Assembly (NCBI RefSeq): GCF_000234665.1
Contig: NC_018325.1
Span: 558,512 to 622,511 of the forward strand
DNA: 64,000 nt
Source: Leishmania mexicana MHOM/GT/2001/U1103
Taxonomy: Eukaryota > Euglenozoa > Kinetoplastea > Trypanosomatida > Trypanosomatidae
Direction: 5' to 3'
The notes under the pieces were generated by a model that searched no databases, was not told the DNA's origin, and saw nothing but the letters and a program-made list of their open reading frames with translations. The position numbers were made by a program, and so were the translations under genes. Shown here piece by piece: positions 19,578 through 30,600 of the stretch; position 1 is the first letter of the stretch; each line of letters opens with the position of its first letter.

Positions 19578-20880
19578 GTGTGCTCGCGTCCGTCTCCGTA
19601 TATGCGCGTGCTGTGAAACGGAGAGACGTGGGAGAGCAGGTGGGAGGGCACAAAGGCGCTGTAGAGTGCTGAGCAGCACGAGAGTAGAGCGCTGAGAACG
19701 GAAGCAAAGAAAAGGATCAGGAGAGGGAGAGAGAGAGATGGCCTCCGCTGCACACACGGTGGACTTTCGGAGTCGGCAGAGCTGTGTGTGTGTGTGTGTG
19801 TGTGTCTGTACGCGCGCACCGCCACACCAGCCCCCTATCTAAAGAGCGGAAGCGGGACGGAGGCAGACCCTGAAAACGTGAGAAGAGTGCGTGCGTGCGT
19901 TCGGCTAAGGTGGTGTGTCTGTGTGTGAGAGAGGCTGAACGGCAGGCGCGCACGTGCAAGCAGCACAGACAGACAGGGAAGCAAGAGACGCTCACTGGAA
20001 GGGTGGAGAGGTGGGTGGGAGGAGGGACGGCGGTGCCACGGAAGGCATGTATTGTTGTGTGTGTGTGTGTGTGGTTGATGTCGTGAGGTGTTGAGCGATG
20101 GTGCCCCACGCCCCCACCCCCCGCGACGCACACGTGAAACGTGGAGACGCAGACACGAGCGCCAGTACACATATACATGTATGCGTGTGGCAGGCACCGC
20201 CACGCACGCCAGTGCATCAAGGGAGGGAAAACACGACAGAAAAAAAAACGGTCATCGCACAAGTTCACAGGGTGGTGGAAGGCACAGACGATGAGAGGAG
20301 GAGAGGCGAAAGAGTGGCGGAGGGGAGGGGGCGCAGTGGGCACACACGCACATGTATACAGAGAGGGACAGGCATCAAGCACGGAGTGGGGTGCTCCTCG
20401 CGCACATGGACGTAGGGGCACGCTGGAAGAGAGGGGTGTCGACGGTGCTCCTGTCTGTTCGCCTCCAGAGTGCCTCACTTGCGCTGGACCCTTTTGAGTA
20501 CTCTTGTGTAGTCCACGTGGAACGGCACACACACACACAGGCATGCGGCACCAAAGCCACATCAACTGGCCACCTCTCCCGCGCGTAGAAATCAAGTGCT
20601 GTCCCCCCTCACTCGTCTTTCCTGTTGCTGACAAGGGTGGCGGTGGTGGTGGGCGTCGATTGTGTGCTTCATGCGCATGCGCTGGTGCGCCCCACACGGC
20701 GCCGGAGGCGGTGACTCGTAAAGATAACGCGAAAAAGAAGTGAAAGACAAGGAGGGGAAAGTAAAGCAACCAGCCGACACGAGCACCAACGACAGCGGAC
20801 GCTTGATGGAGGGCGGAGAGATGGGCGGGGAGGGTGGAGGAAGCAACATCGCGTATAAAGAGAGAGTTCAACGACTCCAC

Positions 20881-20883
<3 letters not shown>

Positions 20884-20913
<30 letters not shown>
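20884..20913. repeat. (CA)n microsatellite
   Basis: About 15 CA units in an untranslated spacer; prone to length change. Confidence 0.9.
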
Positions 20914-20916
<3 letters not shown>

Positions 20917-22537
20917 TACGGGCATATGTAACAAAAAAAAGCTCATCACGAGCGCGCACGCCCACAGGCGGTCATAATACACACGCAGACACGTTCCCCT
21001 CCGTGGATGAGGGGTGTGTCGTGGCCAGCAGCTGCCAAACAAAGAAGGAGCGGAAAGAAACCAGCGAGAGAGACAGAGCGTACGGCACCGCACACCACCA
21101 ACGTCTCTCTCTCGCGCGCGCCTCCGTGTCACGATGGGTTCGCCCGCCCTGCACGCGCGCACCATCGCGTGGTGTGTTGCAAAAGGGGTGGGGGTGGGGG
21201 AGGGAGAGAGAAACCCGCCCGCGCTCTCACCCGTTCGACGAAGCAAGCACTGAGTGAGAGCGAGCGAGCGAGAAGACACCAGTGAACAAGCCAGAGTCCG
21301 ACACTGCCATCGCCAACAGGCAGCAGAGAAGAAGAGCCGGAGGCGAGACCCACACCCTTACACCGGCGCACCACCAACCACACACGGACAAGAGAAAATG
21401 AGAGAGGCGCGCGGGCAGAAAAGAGAGGGAGAGAAAACGAGGGCGCGGGGTGAGGCAGTGGAGGGGGAGGGGGGGGGGGAATGGGGCGGACTGGATGATG
21501 TACGAAGCGGAATGCACGAAAAAAAAGCTAATAGCTGAAGACAAAGAAAAATGAACGCGAACGCCCCCCTCTCCCCATGCAGCTGCGCAGAATGATAGAC
21601 CCACCGCCATCGCCACTGCTGCTACGACGATAGGGGAGAAAGGGATAGAGGCAGGCCAGAGGACGAGGCGGCGGTGCTCCGGGCACAGAGCGAAGGTGTA
21701 AAGGCAAAAAAAAACATGGCGAGAAGTAACGGAGAGACAGGTGAAAAGACACTTGGAGGAGGGAGGGAGGGAGGGAGGGAGGGGCAGAGACACAGGCAGA
21801 CGGGGTGACGTGACAGGCACACCCCAGACACGCGTCTACACACGCGCATGCCCAGTGATCCAGCATACCACCACGTTTCGCCCCTCCCCAGGACATGGCT
21901 GTGTGCTTGTGAAAGAGAGAGATCGTGCGCGTCTGTGCGTGTGCCGCCAGATACTGCTTTAGTATACATGCATACATGAGAAGTGCGTCTCCCAACGAAC
22001 AGGTCAAGGGGGGACGACAACAACAACCGAAGCACACCCCCGCCTACACGAGCACGACGACATGAGGAGAGGAGGAGAAAACAAGCCAGCAGAAGGGGGA
22101 GGGAGGGGAGAGAGGAACGCACAGCAGTACGACAGGTGCGGGAAAACAGAGACACACACAAATACATGGGGGTGGGCGGCGCGAATAGAGTCTGGAGGGC
22201 GTGTGGGTCAGCGGTGCGGAAGCGCACGGCGCGAAGGAAAAACCACCCATCAATCGCCTCTCCTCCCTCCCGCGCCGTTTCGCATTCTCCCCTCTTCTCA
22301 CGCTTGATCGACGCTTGGCGATGGGGACGCGGCGGAGACAGACGGGAGGAGGGGTGCCAGGCATACATCCGCACCGATATACACACATATGCTCCCAGAG
22401 ACAGGCGGTGGAGCCTTGGAGGCGCACGCATGCGAGGTGACGTGCATACTTCCGAGAGCTCCTTCGCGGGGTGGACAGACATGGACTACCGCCCCTGATC
22501 CCCTCTACACAGCCTTCCTTCTTCGCATCTGTAGCGC

Positions 22538-24568
22538 TCACTCATGCGGGTGTGCCGCTTCCTTTGGTGCCGAGGATGAGGAGGAATGGGCGAACACCGC
22601 GCACGCCGTCGTCGCCAGCCTCGGTCGTGCGCCGCTGGAGCCCTTCTCACCTTCACTGCCACCGGCAAGAGCTGCTGCAGCGACGACGGTCTGCTTCGAC
22701 GACATGGAGCGCGTCGACTGCGGGGCTGGCAAATGGGGGCCGCCAGACAGCGGCTTCGCCGGCTGCGGCTGCGGCTGCGGCTGTTGTTGCTGCTGCTGCT
22801 GTGGTAGTGGTGGTGAAAGCCCGACTACAGCTGCGAGAACGCCACCGCCGCCGTCTGCAGCACTATGTGGCGGCGGACGTGGGGTGCTGCTAGATCCAGC
22901 GGAGTGGAGGGTGCGTGGCGATACGGGAAGAGGCTGTGTCTGCGGCGGCTTGCGCGGCGAGGTGGCGCGCTGCGATGCGCCACTGGTCATACGACTTTGC
23001 AGTGCACTGCCGATGTACTCAACCGTCAGCGGCACATACTGGTGCGGCGGCGAAGCAGCTGTCGACAATGGGAACAACGATGCGGACGCAGGCTTCGTCG
23101 TCCTCGTAACAGCAGCAGAAGCACCGGTGGCGGGGGAAGGAGCGGCAGCGGGATGCGCAGCAGACCCGGCTTGCGTAGCATCGCCTATATCCTTGTCTAC
23201 CGCCGGCTTCTCTCGCGGTTCGACGTAGTCGGAGCTTCTTGCGCCGTGGATGTAGGCTCCATGCGTGATAGCTTCGGCAGCGGCCTCTTCAAGCGCACGA
23301 AGGTGTTTCCCGGAGTTACTCCGCGACTGCTGCAGCGGTTGCGCCATGCATCGATTTTCGAACCACGATTGTACCCATTGCGCCAGCGGGTCGTCGTCAC
23401 CTTCGACGTCAGCCCTTGGCTCCGCCACCAACAAATCCTGCACTAGCTGCGAGAAGATGGCAGGAAGTTCGTGCTGGTGCGCGTATGCCGGCTGCTCAGG
23501 CGCCTCATGCGCCCACAGCACGCCGTCTACACTACTATGAACATTGTGGTCGCCGAGATGCCCCGGGGAAGACAGCGTCGATGATGACGACGTATGGACA
23601 TCCAAACCACTCTCCTCGCGACTGTTGCGTACCTCCCCATCGCACACGGGCGCGCTCACCAGCTGATCCATCTCCGTTTTCGGTTGCGCAGATACCCCTT
23701 GTGGAGGCTCCACAAGAGGAACTAGAGCATCGGGCAAGGTCATCTGGCTGCTCTCTGTAGCGGCCTTCACAGCGAGGGAACTGCCAACGCACTCCGTCTG
23801 CGTAGCGACGGCGTGGTAGCCGACATGGCACACGGCTGATCCGGCGACTGGGGTAGGCTCCGCGACGTTGGGCTGCAGCGACGCCTCTGCGTTCCTCCAC
23901 TCTACTGTCTCCCCTTTTGGCACGTTAGCATTGGAGAAAGCGACGACGACGACGTCGGGACTCCCACTGTTGCCGCTTAGTGACGGTCCCAGCGTGGTGG
24001 CGGGCAGCCGGGTGAGCGGCTTGCTACGCCGCCAAACAGGCACCGGCGTAACCCGCTCAGCTGCCGTGACAACAGTGGAAAAGGGCAGAAGAGGAAGTGC
24101 AGAGCGCGCTGAGCACACGCACGTCCGACCAGGAGCACCGGCGGTGAACGTGAGTCGGCGCGCGCGAAGAGCGTGCTCAGATGACTCAGCGAGCGCCAGG
24201 GGAGCTGGGGTAATGGGTGGTGGGCCAAACCCTCGCACTACGATCGGGGATTCCGTCAGCGGTGCCAGGCGCGGCGGCGCTTGGAGGTGGTTTGGCTGTC
24301 GCCCACGTCGCCACTGAACCGTAGCGCGGGTAGGGTGCGTTAGCGTGTGCAGCAAAATGTTTGAGCTACTGGTGTCTTCGCGGCTTGGTGAGGAGACAGT
24401 GCAGGTACAGGCATGAGCGCCGCCGAGTCCGCCCAATGTCGCCGACGACACGAGATCCAGCGCGATGGGCGTTGCTCGCTCCTCCTCCCGGCACAGCCGC
24501 CGTCTTTGTGGGTCCTGCGGGGTGCACGGACCGCGGCTGCTCACAGGTACGCGGTCCATCTCATTCAT
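22538..24568 (-). CDS. Conserved hypothetical, mostly disordered protein
   Basis: The start is set at the ATG at 24568 (MNEMDRVPVSSRG), which has CACCCAG only 8 nt upstream, rather than at the far-upstream frame end. The 676-residue product is unrecognised. Its N-terminal half is Ser/Thr/Pro/Ala-rich without clear domains. Near residues 376-410 lies the only ordered-looking stretch, IFSQLVQDLLVAEP.....DPLAQWVQSWF, which loosely resembles the RIIa/Dpy-30 type helix pair (L..LV.D.L...P.DP...) often found in axonemal proteins; the resemblance is weak. The C-terminal third has Pro/Gln repeats (a QQQQQQQPQPQPQP-like run encoded near 22755-22800) and a Ser-rich end. Function unknown. Confidence 0.72.
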   Translation of the reverse strand: MNEMDRVPVSSRGPCTPQDPQRRRLCREEERATPIALDLVSSATLGGLGGAHACTCTVSSPSREDTSSSNILLHTLTHPTRATVQWRRGRQPNHLQAPPRLAPLTESPIVVRGFGPPPITPAPLALAESSEHALRARRLTFTAGAPGRTCVCSARSALPLLPFSTVVTAAERVTPVPVWRRSKPLTRLPATTLGPSLSGNSGSPDVVVVAFSNANVPKGETVEWRNAEASLQPNVAEPTPVAGSAVCHVGYHAVATQTECVGSSLAVKAATESSQMTLPDALVPLVEPPQGVSAQPKTEMDQLVSAPVCDGEVRNSREESGLDVHTSSSSTLSSPGHLGDHNVHSSVDGVLWAHEAPEQPAYAHQHELPAIFSQLVQDLLVAEPRADVEGDDDPLAQWVQSWFENRCMAQPLQQSRSNSGKHLRALEEAAAEAITHGAYIHGARSSDYVEPREKPAVDKDIGDATQAGSAAHPAAAPSPATGASAAVTRTTKPASASLFPLSTAASPPHQYVPLTVEYIGSALQSRMTSGASQRATSPRKPPQTQPLPVSPRTLHSAGSSSTPRPPPHSAADGGGGVLAAVVGLSPPLPQQQQQQQPQPQPQPAKPLSGGPHLPAPQSTRSMSSKQTVVAAAALAGGSEGEKGSSGARPRLATTACAVFAHSSSSSAPKEAAHPHE

Positions 24569-25313
24569 GCAGACGACTGGGTGAAGGTGTAGTGCGCTCC
24601 CTCCCTCTCTGCGCGTGTGCGCGTTTTGCGTGCAGCAATCCAGCAGTGGCGGTGGTGATAACGGTTGCGATGCGCGCAAGAACAGGAGCAAGACTGGCAC
24701 ATCAAGAGAGCGAGCTCGAGAGATCGTGCAAAGTGGGACGAGGGGCCCACGGAGAGGCGGACGAGAGAGAGGGGGAAGGAGGAAGAGGTAAATCAAAACA
24801 CGCAAGAGGGGATCGCGATCCCGTGTGTGCGTGTGTGTGTGAGGGGAGGAGGAGGAGGAGAGGGGAGGGAGGGAGTAGCAGGCGTGTGCAGGTAGAGAGG
24901 TTAGACAGGTAGAGAGAAGAAACGCGGCCCGCCAAAGGCATCGTCTCTCGCTCTCGCTGCCTCTCCCTTCGAGTGAGACACACCCTTAGAGACGCCCCTC
25001 TCCCTCACCTTCCCTCCTCCCCCTTCATGGATGCGTGCATCCTCCCACGCACTGCGTCTCCGGCCGACGACCTCTGTGGCGTCGGCAGAACGTTGCCGTT
25101 GTGTTCTTTAGTCTTCGGCCACATCGCAAGGTGGGCACCGGCCCATATCCCCCTTGTTCCTTGCCGTGTTCGCCCTGTATACTTTTTTTTGGTACAACGC
25201 CAGAGACACCCTCGCTGTTGCCATGTGAGGAGCCAACCAACCGTCAACACACCTATCTCCAACAAATACACGGGCACGCACAGACACACGCCAAACGCGT
25301 GCGACCGAACGGC
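24569..25313. other. Spacer between the 22538-24568 gene and the 544-aa gene
   Basis: The left part is the leader of the disordered-protein gene; the right part is the 3' UTR of the 544-residue protein, where the plus strand becomes C/T-rich from about 24950. No gene seen. Confidence 0.7.
24577..24600 (-). promoter_or_regulatory. Predicted spliced-leader acceptor for the 22538-24568 gene
   Basis: Coding-strand ACTACACCTTCACCCAG ends 8 nt before the ATG at 24568. The tract is short, so confidence is moderate. Confidence 0.4.
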
Positions 25314-26948
25314 TCAATGCACACCGTAGTTGAAGTTCTGGAGCTGCTTCTCATGTAGCGCGTCGAACACGCTGCGCTTCTTCGACCACATCTTACCCCG
25401 ACTGCGGCGAACCTCGGCCAACTTGTTTGCCTTGTCGGAGTCCAGTACACGCCTCTGCACCTGGCGGCCGATCGGCTCCTGCTCTCGGTCGAACTCCACG
25501 CCGGTGGTGCCGACGTTTCGCGGGCGATCTGCACGGCGGCCAAAGTTCTCGAGCAGGTAGTCCAGCGTCGACTCCTCATGGGACTCGCCTGCAAAACGGC
25601 CGGCCCACAAGCGCCGCTTCTTGTCGAGGATAGCGTCCTCGATGTGCCGGTACACGATGAAGGCATCGCGGCCCATCACCTGCACTCGCTCCACATCGGT
25701 CAGGCACTTGGCCAGGTCTGCACCCCACGCCGTTTCGGTACAGATGCGGCGCAGCTCCGTCAAGTAGCACAACACCGCCGCCGTGATCGTCTTGTCTGGA
25801 GTATACATGAAGTCGTGAAAGCCACATTTCTCCTCGAAGAACGCACGCACCCGCTCCGGGCTGTGGCGCGTGTTCTGCAGCAGTCTGGCAGCGTCGATCT
25901 TCTCATCCAACTCCACCTGTACCGGCTGGATGGCGTCGACGACCTCCTCCCAGGAAGCCTTGCCGTCGGCCACGGCCCTCCACTCCGGGTTGGCGCTAAG
26001 GTAGAAGAGCGTGCGAACGTCGGCGGGGGCCAGCTCCACGGCATCGCCGGCGACTGGCGTTCCGGCCTTCAGCTTCAGGTATTTGTACAGAGCCGCCACG
26101 CTTGCATTTGGGATGTCTGCCAGCGTCGTGAGAGACCCGTGGCTCGGGCTGCGGAAGACCTCCTCGAACGGCACTGTGTCGGGCTCGATGAGGTCTCTGT
26201 ACCGCTCCCTGATCTGCTCGTGCGTGTTGAACGGCAACACGTCGAGCTCCGTCACGTCGACGCCGTCGGGGTCGACGTAAGGGTTATGCTCGAATCTGGG
26301 CAGATAGTCGGCGCGGGCACCGTCGATGAAGCCGATCGGGCCCCAACGGTCCCACAGGTAATTCGGCTCCAAGCCCAGCTCCTTGCGGCGCACGGCGCGC
26401 TCCAGGTCCATCAGTGCGTGCCGCATCGCCTGCGACATGACGAGCGTCCCTACCTGCAGCCCATTGTCCTCCCAGCAGTGCGCCCGCAGTGTGTTGCGGT
26501 CGTAAAACGGCTTCGTGATGCCGATGCAGCGCCAGTAGCGGGACTCACGTGTGTAGTGCAGAGCTGCGTCAAGCATATCAGGCGCGTACATGCCGGTGTT
26601 GCCCTTCACCGTCTCATCATGCAGCAACATGCCAATCAACTCGGGTGTGTCGAAGGCCCTCCAAATCACCTTCGTCTCGAGGTTATAGAAACGGTAGCTC
26701 AGCCGCTCGTGATCGCAATGAAAGCGATCCTCCTGCAAGTCGTAGGCGCGGAACCAATTTTTCTGCGGCATGAACGTGCGGTCTGACAGCTCCGTGCGGT
26801 TGCGGTCGAGGTACGACCGCACAGCGATGCGCTTGCCTACGGTGAACTTCTTGGGCACGAGGTGATAGTCGCCTGCTTTATACGAGATCACCTCGCCAGG
26901 CCTGTGAGACGCCTGCAACAGCAGTGCGCCACGCTTCGCGGACAGCAT
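25314..26948 (-). CDS. Kinetoplastid-specific protein, probably mitochondrial
   Basis: This 544-residue protein has ordinary, non-repetitive composition throughout and Leishmania-like codon use, so it is certainly a gene, but I recognise no domain. It is rich in Arg, Asp, Tyr and Trp (for example SRYWRCIGITKPFYDRN, NYLWDRWGPIGFIDG) and ends with a basic tail, RSRGKMWSKKRSVFDALHEK. The short basic N-terminus (MLSAKRGALLLQASHR) could be a mitochondrial presequence. Composition and size are like those of the many kinetoplastid-only mitoribosomal or mitochondrial RNA-processing subunits; that assignment is inference. The start is a true ATG at the far end of the open frame. Confidence 0.9.
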   Translation of the reverse strand: MLSAKRGALLLQASHRPGEVISYKAGDYHLVPKKFTVGKRIAVRSYLDRNRTELSDRTFMPQKNWFRAYDLQEDRFHCDHERLSYRFYNLETKVIWRAFDTPELIGMLLHDETVKGNTGMYAPDMLDAALHYTRESRYWRCIGITKPFYDRNTLRAHCWEDNGLQVGTLVMSQAMRHALMDLERAVRRKELGLEPNYLWDRWGPIGFIDGARADYLPRFEHNPYVDPDGVDVTELDVLPFNTHEQIRERYRDLIEPDTVPFEEVFRSPSHGSLTTLADIPNASVAALYKYLKLKAGTPVAGDAVELAPADVRTLFYLSANPEWRAVADGKASWEEVVDAIQPVQVELDEKIDAARLLQNTRHSPERVRAFFEEKCGFHDFMYTPDKTITAAVLCYLTELRRICTETAWGADLAKCLTDVERVQVMGRDAFIVYRHIEDAILDKKRRLWAGRFAGESHEESTLDYLLENFGRRADRPRNVGTTGVEFDREQEPIGRQVQRRVLDSDKANKLAEVRRSRGKMWSKKRSVFDALHEKQLQNFNYGVH

Positions 26949-27618
26949 TGGTCCCTCTAGCGTCCAGTACTTCTCCTTTTGTTGTTGTCGCGGTGCGGAG
27001 TGGAGGAGGTGTGTAGGTGCACGCGTGCATCAGTGGCCAAGCCGCCAACAGAACAATGCGAGAGAGAGAGAAGGGTAGGGAGGCAAGCAAGATGGGAGAG
27101 GCGACAAGGCCGCGAGGGAGTGGGCAGCGCGGCACAACAAGCAACGCCGCACGCACGCCCATTAGACCCCGGCGTCCGCTGCATCAAGCGTGCTGAGAGA
27201 CGGACGCGCGCTGGTGCGACCAAGAGGCACACGGTCGTCGCGGGAAAGGTTGGCAGGTGTAGAGACTCGGCCACAGTTATGTGCGCTTCAGCGCCTAGGC
27301 CAGGCATTGCTGCTGTCTTCCTTTGGAAGCACGTGTATCGCGTACCGACCTACAGACAAGCTTAGATGACAGCGAGGAGCACGCGGCTCTGGGGAGCACA
27401 GAGCCGCGGATGCCCTCAGTTAGGACCTTTGTCTTTCGGCGTGGACGCAGAAGGGGCGACTGGGGCAGGGGGAGGGGGCTAAGAACAAGCTTCCACCAAC
27501 AACATCCCCACCGCCTCTGGTGCGCGTGGACAGCGTTACTCATCACTGCCCTCGACTCCTCCTCCTCTTCCTCCTCCAGGCACTGCCAGCGGCCCCTCAG
27601 GCGCAGCGAGCAGCAGGC
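26949..27618. other. Spacer between the 544-aa gene and the FNIP-like gene
   Basis: It holds the leader of the 544-residue gene and the 3' UTR of the FNIP-like gene. A perfect 10-bp hairpin lies at 27382-27408. No gene seen. Confidence 0.7.
27382..27408. repeat. Inverted repeat, 10-bp arms, 7-nt loop
   Basis: CGCGGCTCTG and its exact reverse complement flank GGGAGCA. It lies about 210 nt after the stop of the FNIP-like gene and would be part of its 3' UTR if the UTR is that long. Confidence 0.8.
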
Positions 27619-30600
27619 CTACGTGAGAACGCCCTCCTCGTCGTCATCCCCGGCGAGAAGGCGTGACCGCTGCCCCCCTACAACGCCATGGACGCTTTGC
27701 ATTCGGCCAAGCGTGGCCGGCGACAGGACGGGGTGGCTGCGCGTGGCCGTAGCCCAAGACGACGTTGGGCTTAACCGAAGCCACTGAAAAAGTCTGAAGG
27801 AGGCCCTCTTCACGGGGCTCGCGACCACATGCGAGGCGGAGGTGAAGGCAGATGGCGGCTGGACAAGTCCATGGGAGACAAGCAGCTTCGATGTTGCGGG
27901 CATCGCCCCGGCGCGTAAGGCTGCGGCTTTCGCGGTCGCAGTGGCGCCGCCGGTAGCACTCGCGCTTGCGCTTGCGCTGCACGACAACACGCCTGCGCCG
28001 CCCATGCTGCCAGGCAACAGGTTCTCCTCCGCTGACTCGGGCTCCCACGAGAAATCGCAGTGGTACATTGGCGAGGAGGCTGACTTGTTCGTGCTGCGTG
28101 TGAGCCGCATGTCCGGCGACGTGGCCACCGGAGTCGTTATGTAGCTGCTCTTGTTATTCTCCCGCGCTCCGGAAGAAGCAGAGGCGGAGCAGATGGAGAC
28201 ATCAGAGGACGGCCACACCGCATCGAAGCTGAAGAGCCGCGTGAGCGACGAGCCATTCGCCGTATTGGTAGCGGACGCGGCTCGCACGGCGGCGGCCGTC
28301 CCCGAAAGCACCGCCGCCGCCGACTGCCAGTGGAGCCACTCAACCATGCGCTGGAACACATCGGCGAAGCGCACGGTGCCGTGGCTGCACTGATGCAGAC
28401 TGCACGCCTCTCGCAACAAAGTCGTCACGGTCGGGTCCGGCTGCACGACCACCTGCTTCGAGATGGAGCAGCGGAAGGGGAAAGGTGTGGTGCAGATCCT
28501 TGCGCCTTTTCCGCTGTGCTCCTCTACCAGCACGGTGGTGCCTGTCACGTACTTGCGCAGATACATACGGCGGCACTGCAGCTGACGCGGCACCACCACC
28601 AGCAGCGCGTTTTCTGAGCTAAAGCGGGAGCATAGGGTGCTGAGGCAGGCTTCGCTGAACTCCTCCGCAACCCACTGCACCGGTACATTAGCGTATTCAG
28701 CCGAGGCCACGGCAGCGGCCACCGCTGTCTCGTACATGTGCTGTGCCTCCTGGTTACGGAGCGCAACGTCTTCGGCGGCGCTGCGGGCTACACGTTGCTG
28801 CCCACTGGCGCCGGCTCTGCCTGGTGCACCAGATCGCGCCGCTAAGCATCCACCTGTCGCAGCACCGCAGCCATAACCGCGCCACAGGAACGCTGCGATA
28901 ACGAGCAGCTGACGAGCCAGGACAGCGTCCCGGGTGAAGATAACCACACGACTCAGTCGGCCGCCGTGAAGCAAGTACTCGTCCTCCTTAGCAGTGGATG
29001 GTGTGGTGCTGCTGCCTGCCGTTTTCGGCGGAAGACGCGGTGTAGCTGCAGCAGCTGGCGGTGCTGCATCTGGGGCCGCTGCAGTGCGAGGTGCCACCGA
29101 CGAATGTGGGCTGTTTTCCTCGCTGCGTGAACGCGTGGCGACAGTGTCGCTACTCGCGACACTACCAAGAGCCATAACTGTGTGGGCGCCGGGGGTGAAG
29201 AAGGCCTCATCGGAGACCATCAACAATGACGATGCCTTGGAGGTCGGTGGCACAGCAGTGGTGCCACCCCCTGCAGGAGGAAGGTGCGCCACGGGGTTTG
29301 CCGCCGTCTCTGTCCCGTTCTCTTCAGAAAGGCAATGGAGTTTCGGGCTGTAGGACGACATCGCTGCTGCACACGCCGCATCGATCCTCAGAGGACTGAC
29401 GACCGGTGTCTCTGCAGTAATCTTGCTAGCCGCCGATATGTGCGCCATCAGCGCCGCGTTGGCGTCTACGTGCTGTACGCTGCAGCTGCTGCTGCTTGCG
29501 CGGTCATAGCCTTCTACTGTGATTGGGGCCGGTTTGCCAAAGTCGATGAGGCCGTCGTCACCGCTGTACAGTGGGCCGCACTTGTCCGCGATCGAGTTCC
29601 AGTAGGCCGCGTACGGAGACAACCATGCTGGCGCACCTCTCGACCCGGCAGCGGCGGTGTAGCTGCTGCCCGAAAAATACAGCGACGGCTCATGTGCTGC
29701 GATCGGCGACGAGTCGTTCTGCGCGCAGCTCGGCAACGGAGGCACGCCGCTTACGTCGGGACTGGTTAGACTGTTCACGACTGACGCCGTCGCCGTCGCA
29801 CCGGCAGGGATGCTGGCGTTGTTGCTTACCCTGCGTCGTGAACGCAGACCTGCACTGCCGACTGCACCTTCCGTCAAGGACAAAAGTCCGCAGATAAAGG
29901 CGCTCGCAAAGTCCTCGCTGTACTCGCGCACGAAGGAAGCGGCCTCGTGCAGGATATCATCCAAGAGCACAGGTGATGAGCAAGCAGAGCCAGAAGGCTG
30001 CGCACTGACGCTGATCCGTTTCCCTACCGAAGCAGATGCGTCGTCTGCGCTCCGCCCACTCGCCAACCTCGACGACGCGTCACTCGGCCACCCAAGTGAC
30101 TTTGCCGACACCCGCTTTGTGCACGAGCGCGTTCGCACGTTGAGGAGGGACGACCGCATCAGCACCGGCACCACCCACGCCGACGTCGTAGGCGCCAGCA
30201 TCGGGAGAGGAAAGCGAAGGCACAGCGCGTTCGTCAGCTCCATCTTCACGGCGCGGTACGTCTCAAGCCCCTCTGGGTGTGCCTCCAGTAGCGCAGCAAT
30301 GCCCTTCAGCACCTGCTGCTGCGAGCCTTTCGGCTTCTGCGTGGGCGAGTAGAGGAGGCAGAAAAAGCGTTGCACAGTGCGAATGGCAAACTCGGTGGTG
30401 CGGTTCAGCACACTACGAAGGACGTCCGCGTGATGCAGGAGGAAACGGAAATGCAGGCCGCATGGGGGGCATAGGACGACCAGCGCCGTGGCCGCGTTGC
30501 GTGTCTGCATGGAGTGCATTAAGCCAATGTGCGTCGTCACCAGTGCTGCGAAGGAGGCTGTGAGGATGATGCGGTAGTAACGGAGCTCGCCCTTGGCGGA

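Larger units (their letters stand above)
19533..22537. other. Long spacer between the CEP95-like gene and the 22538-24568 gene
   Basis: About 3 kb of untranslated sequence: TG/CA arrays at about 19783-19805, 20060-20074, 20521-20540 and 20884-20913, GAGA-rich runs at 21220-21480 and 21760-21790, and several poly-A and poly-G runs. The 520-residue frame at 19717-21279 (-) is built from these repeats (poly-Cys/Val, Thr-His runs) and is rejected. No RNA gene was recognised. Confidence 0.7.

Noticed and set aside
19717..21279. 520-codon open frame on the minus strand
   Set aside because: It is made of dinucleotide and purine-run translations (poly Cys-Val, Thr-His, Ser-Leu), with no domain and no conserved-looking block.
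25578..26786. 402-codon plus-strand frame
   Set aside because: Antisense shadow of the 544-residue minus-strand gene; GC-rich codons often leave the opposite strand open.
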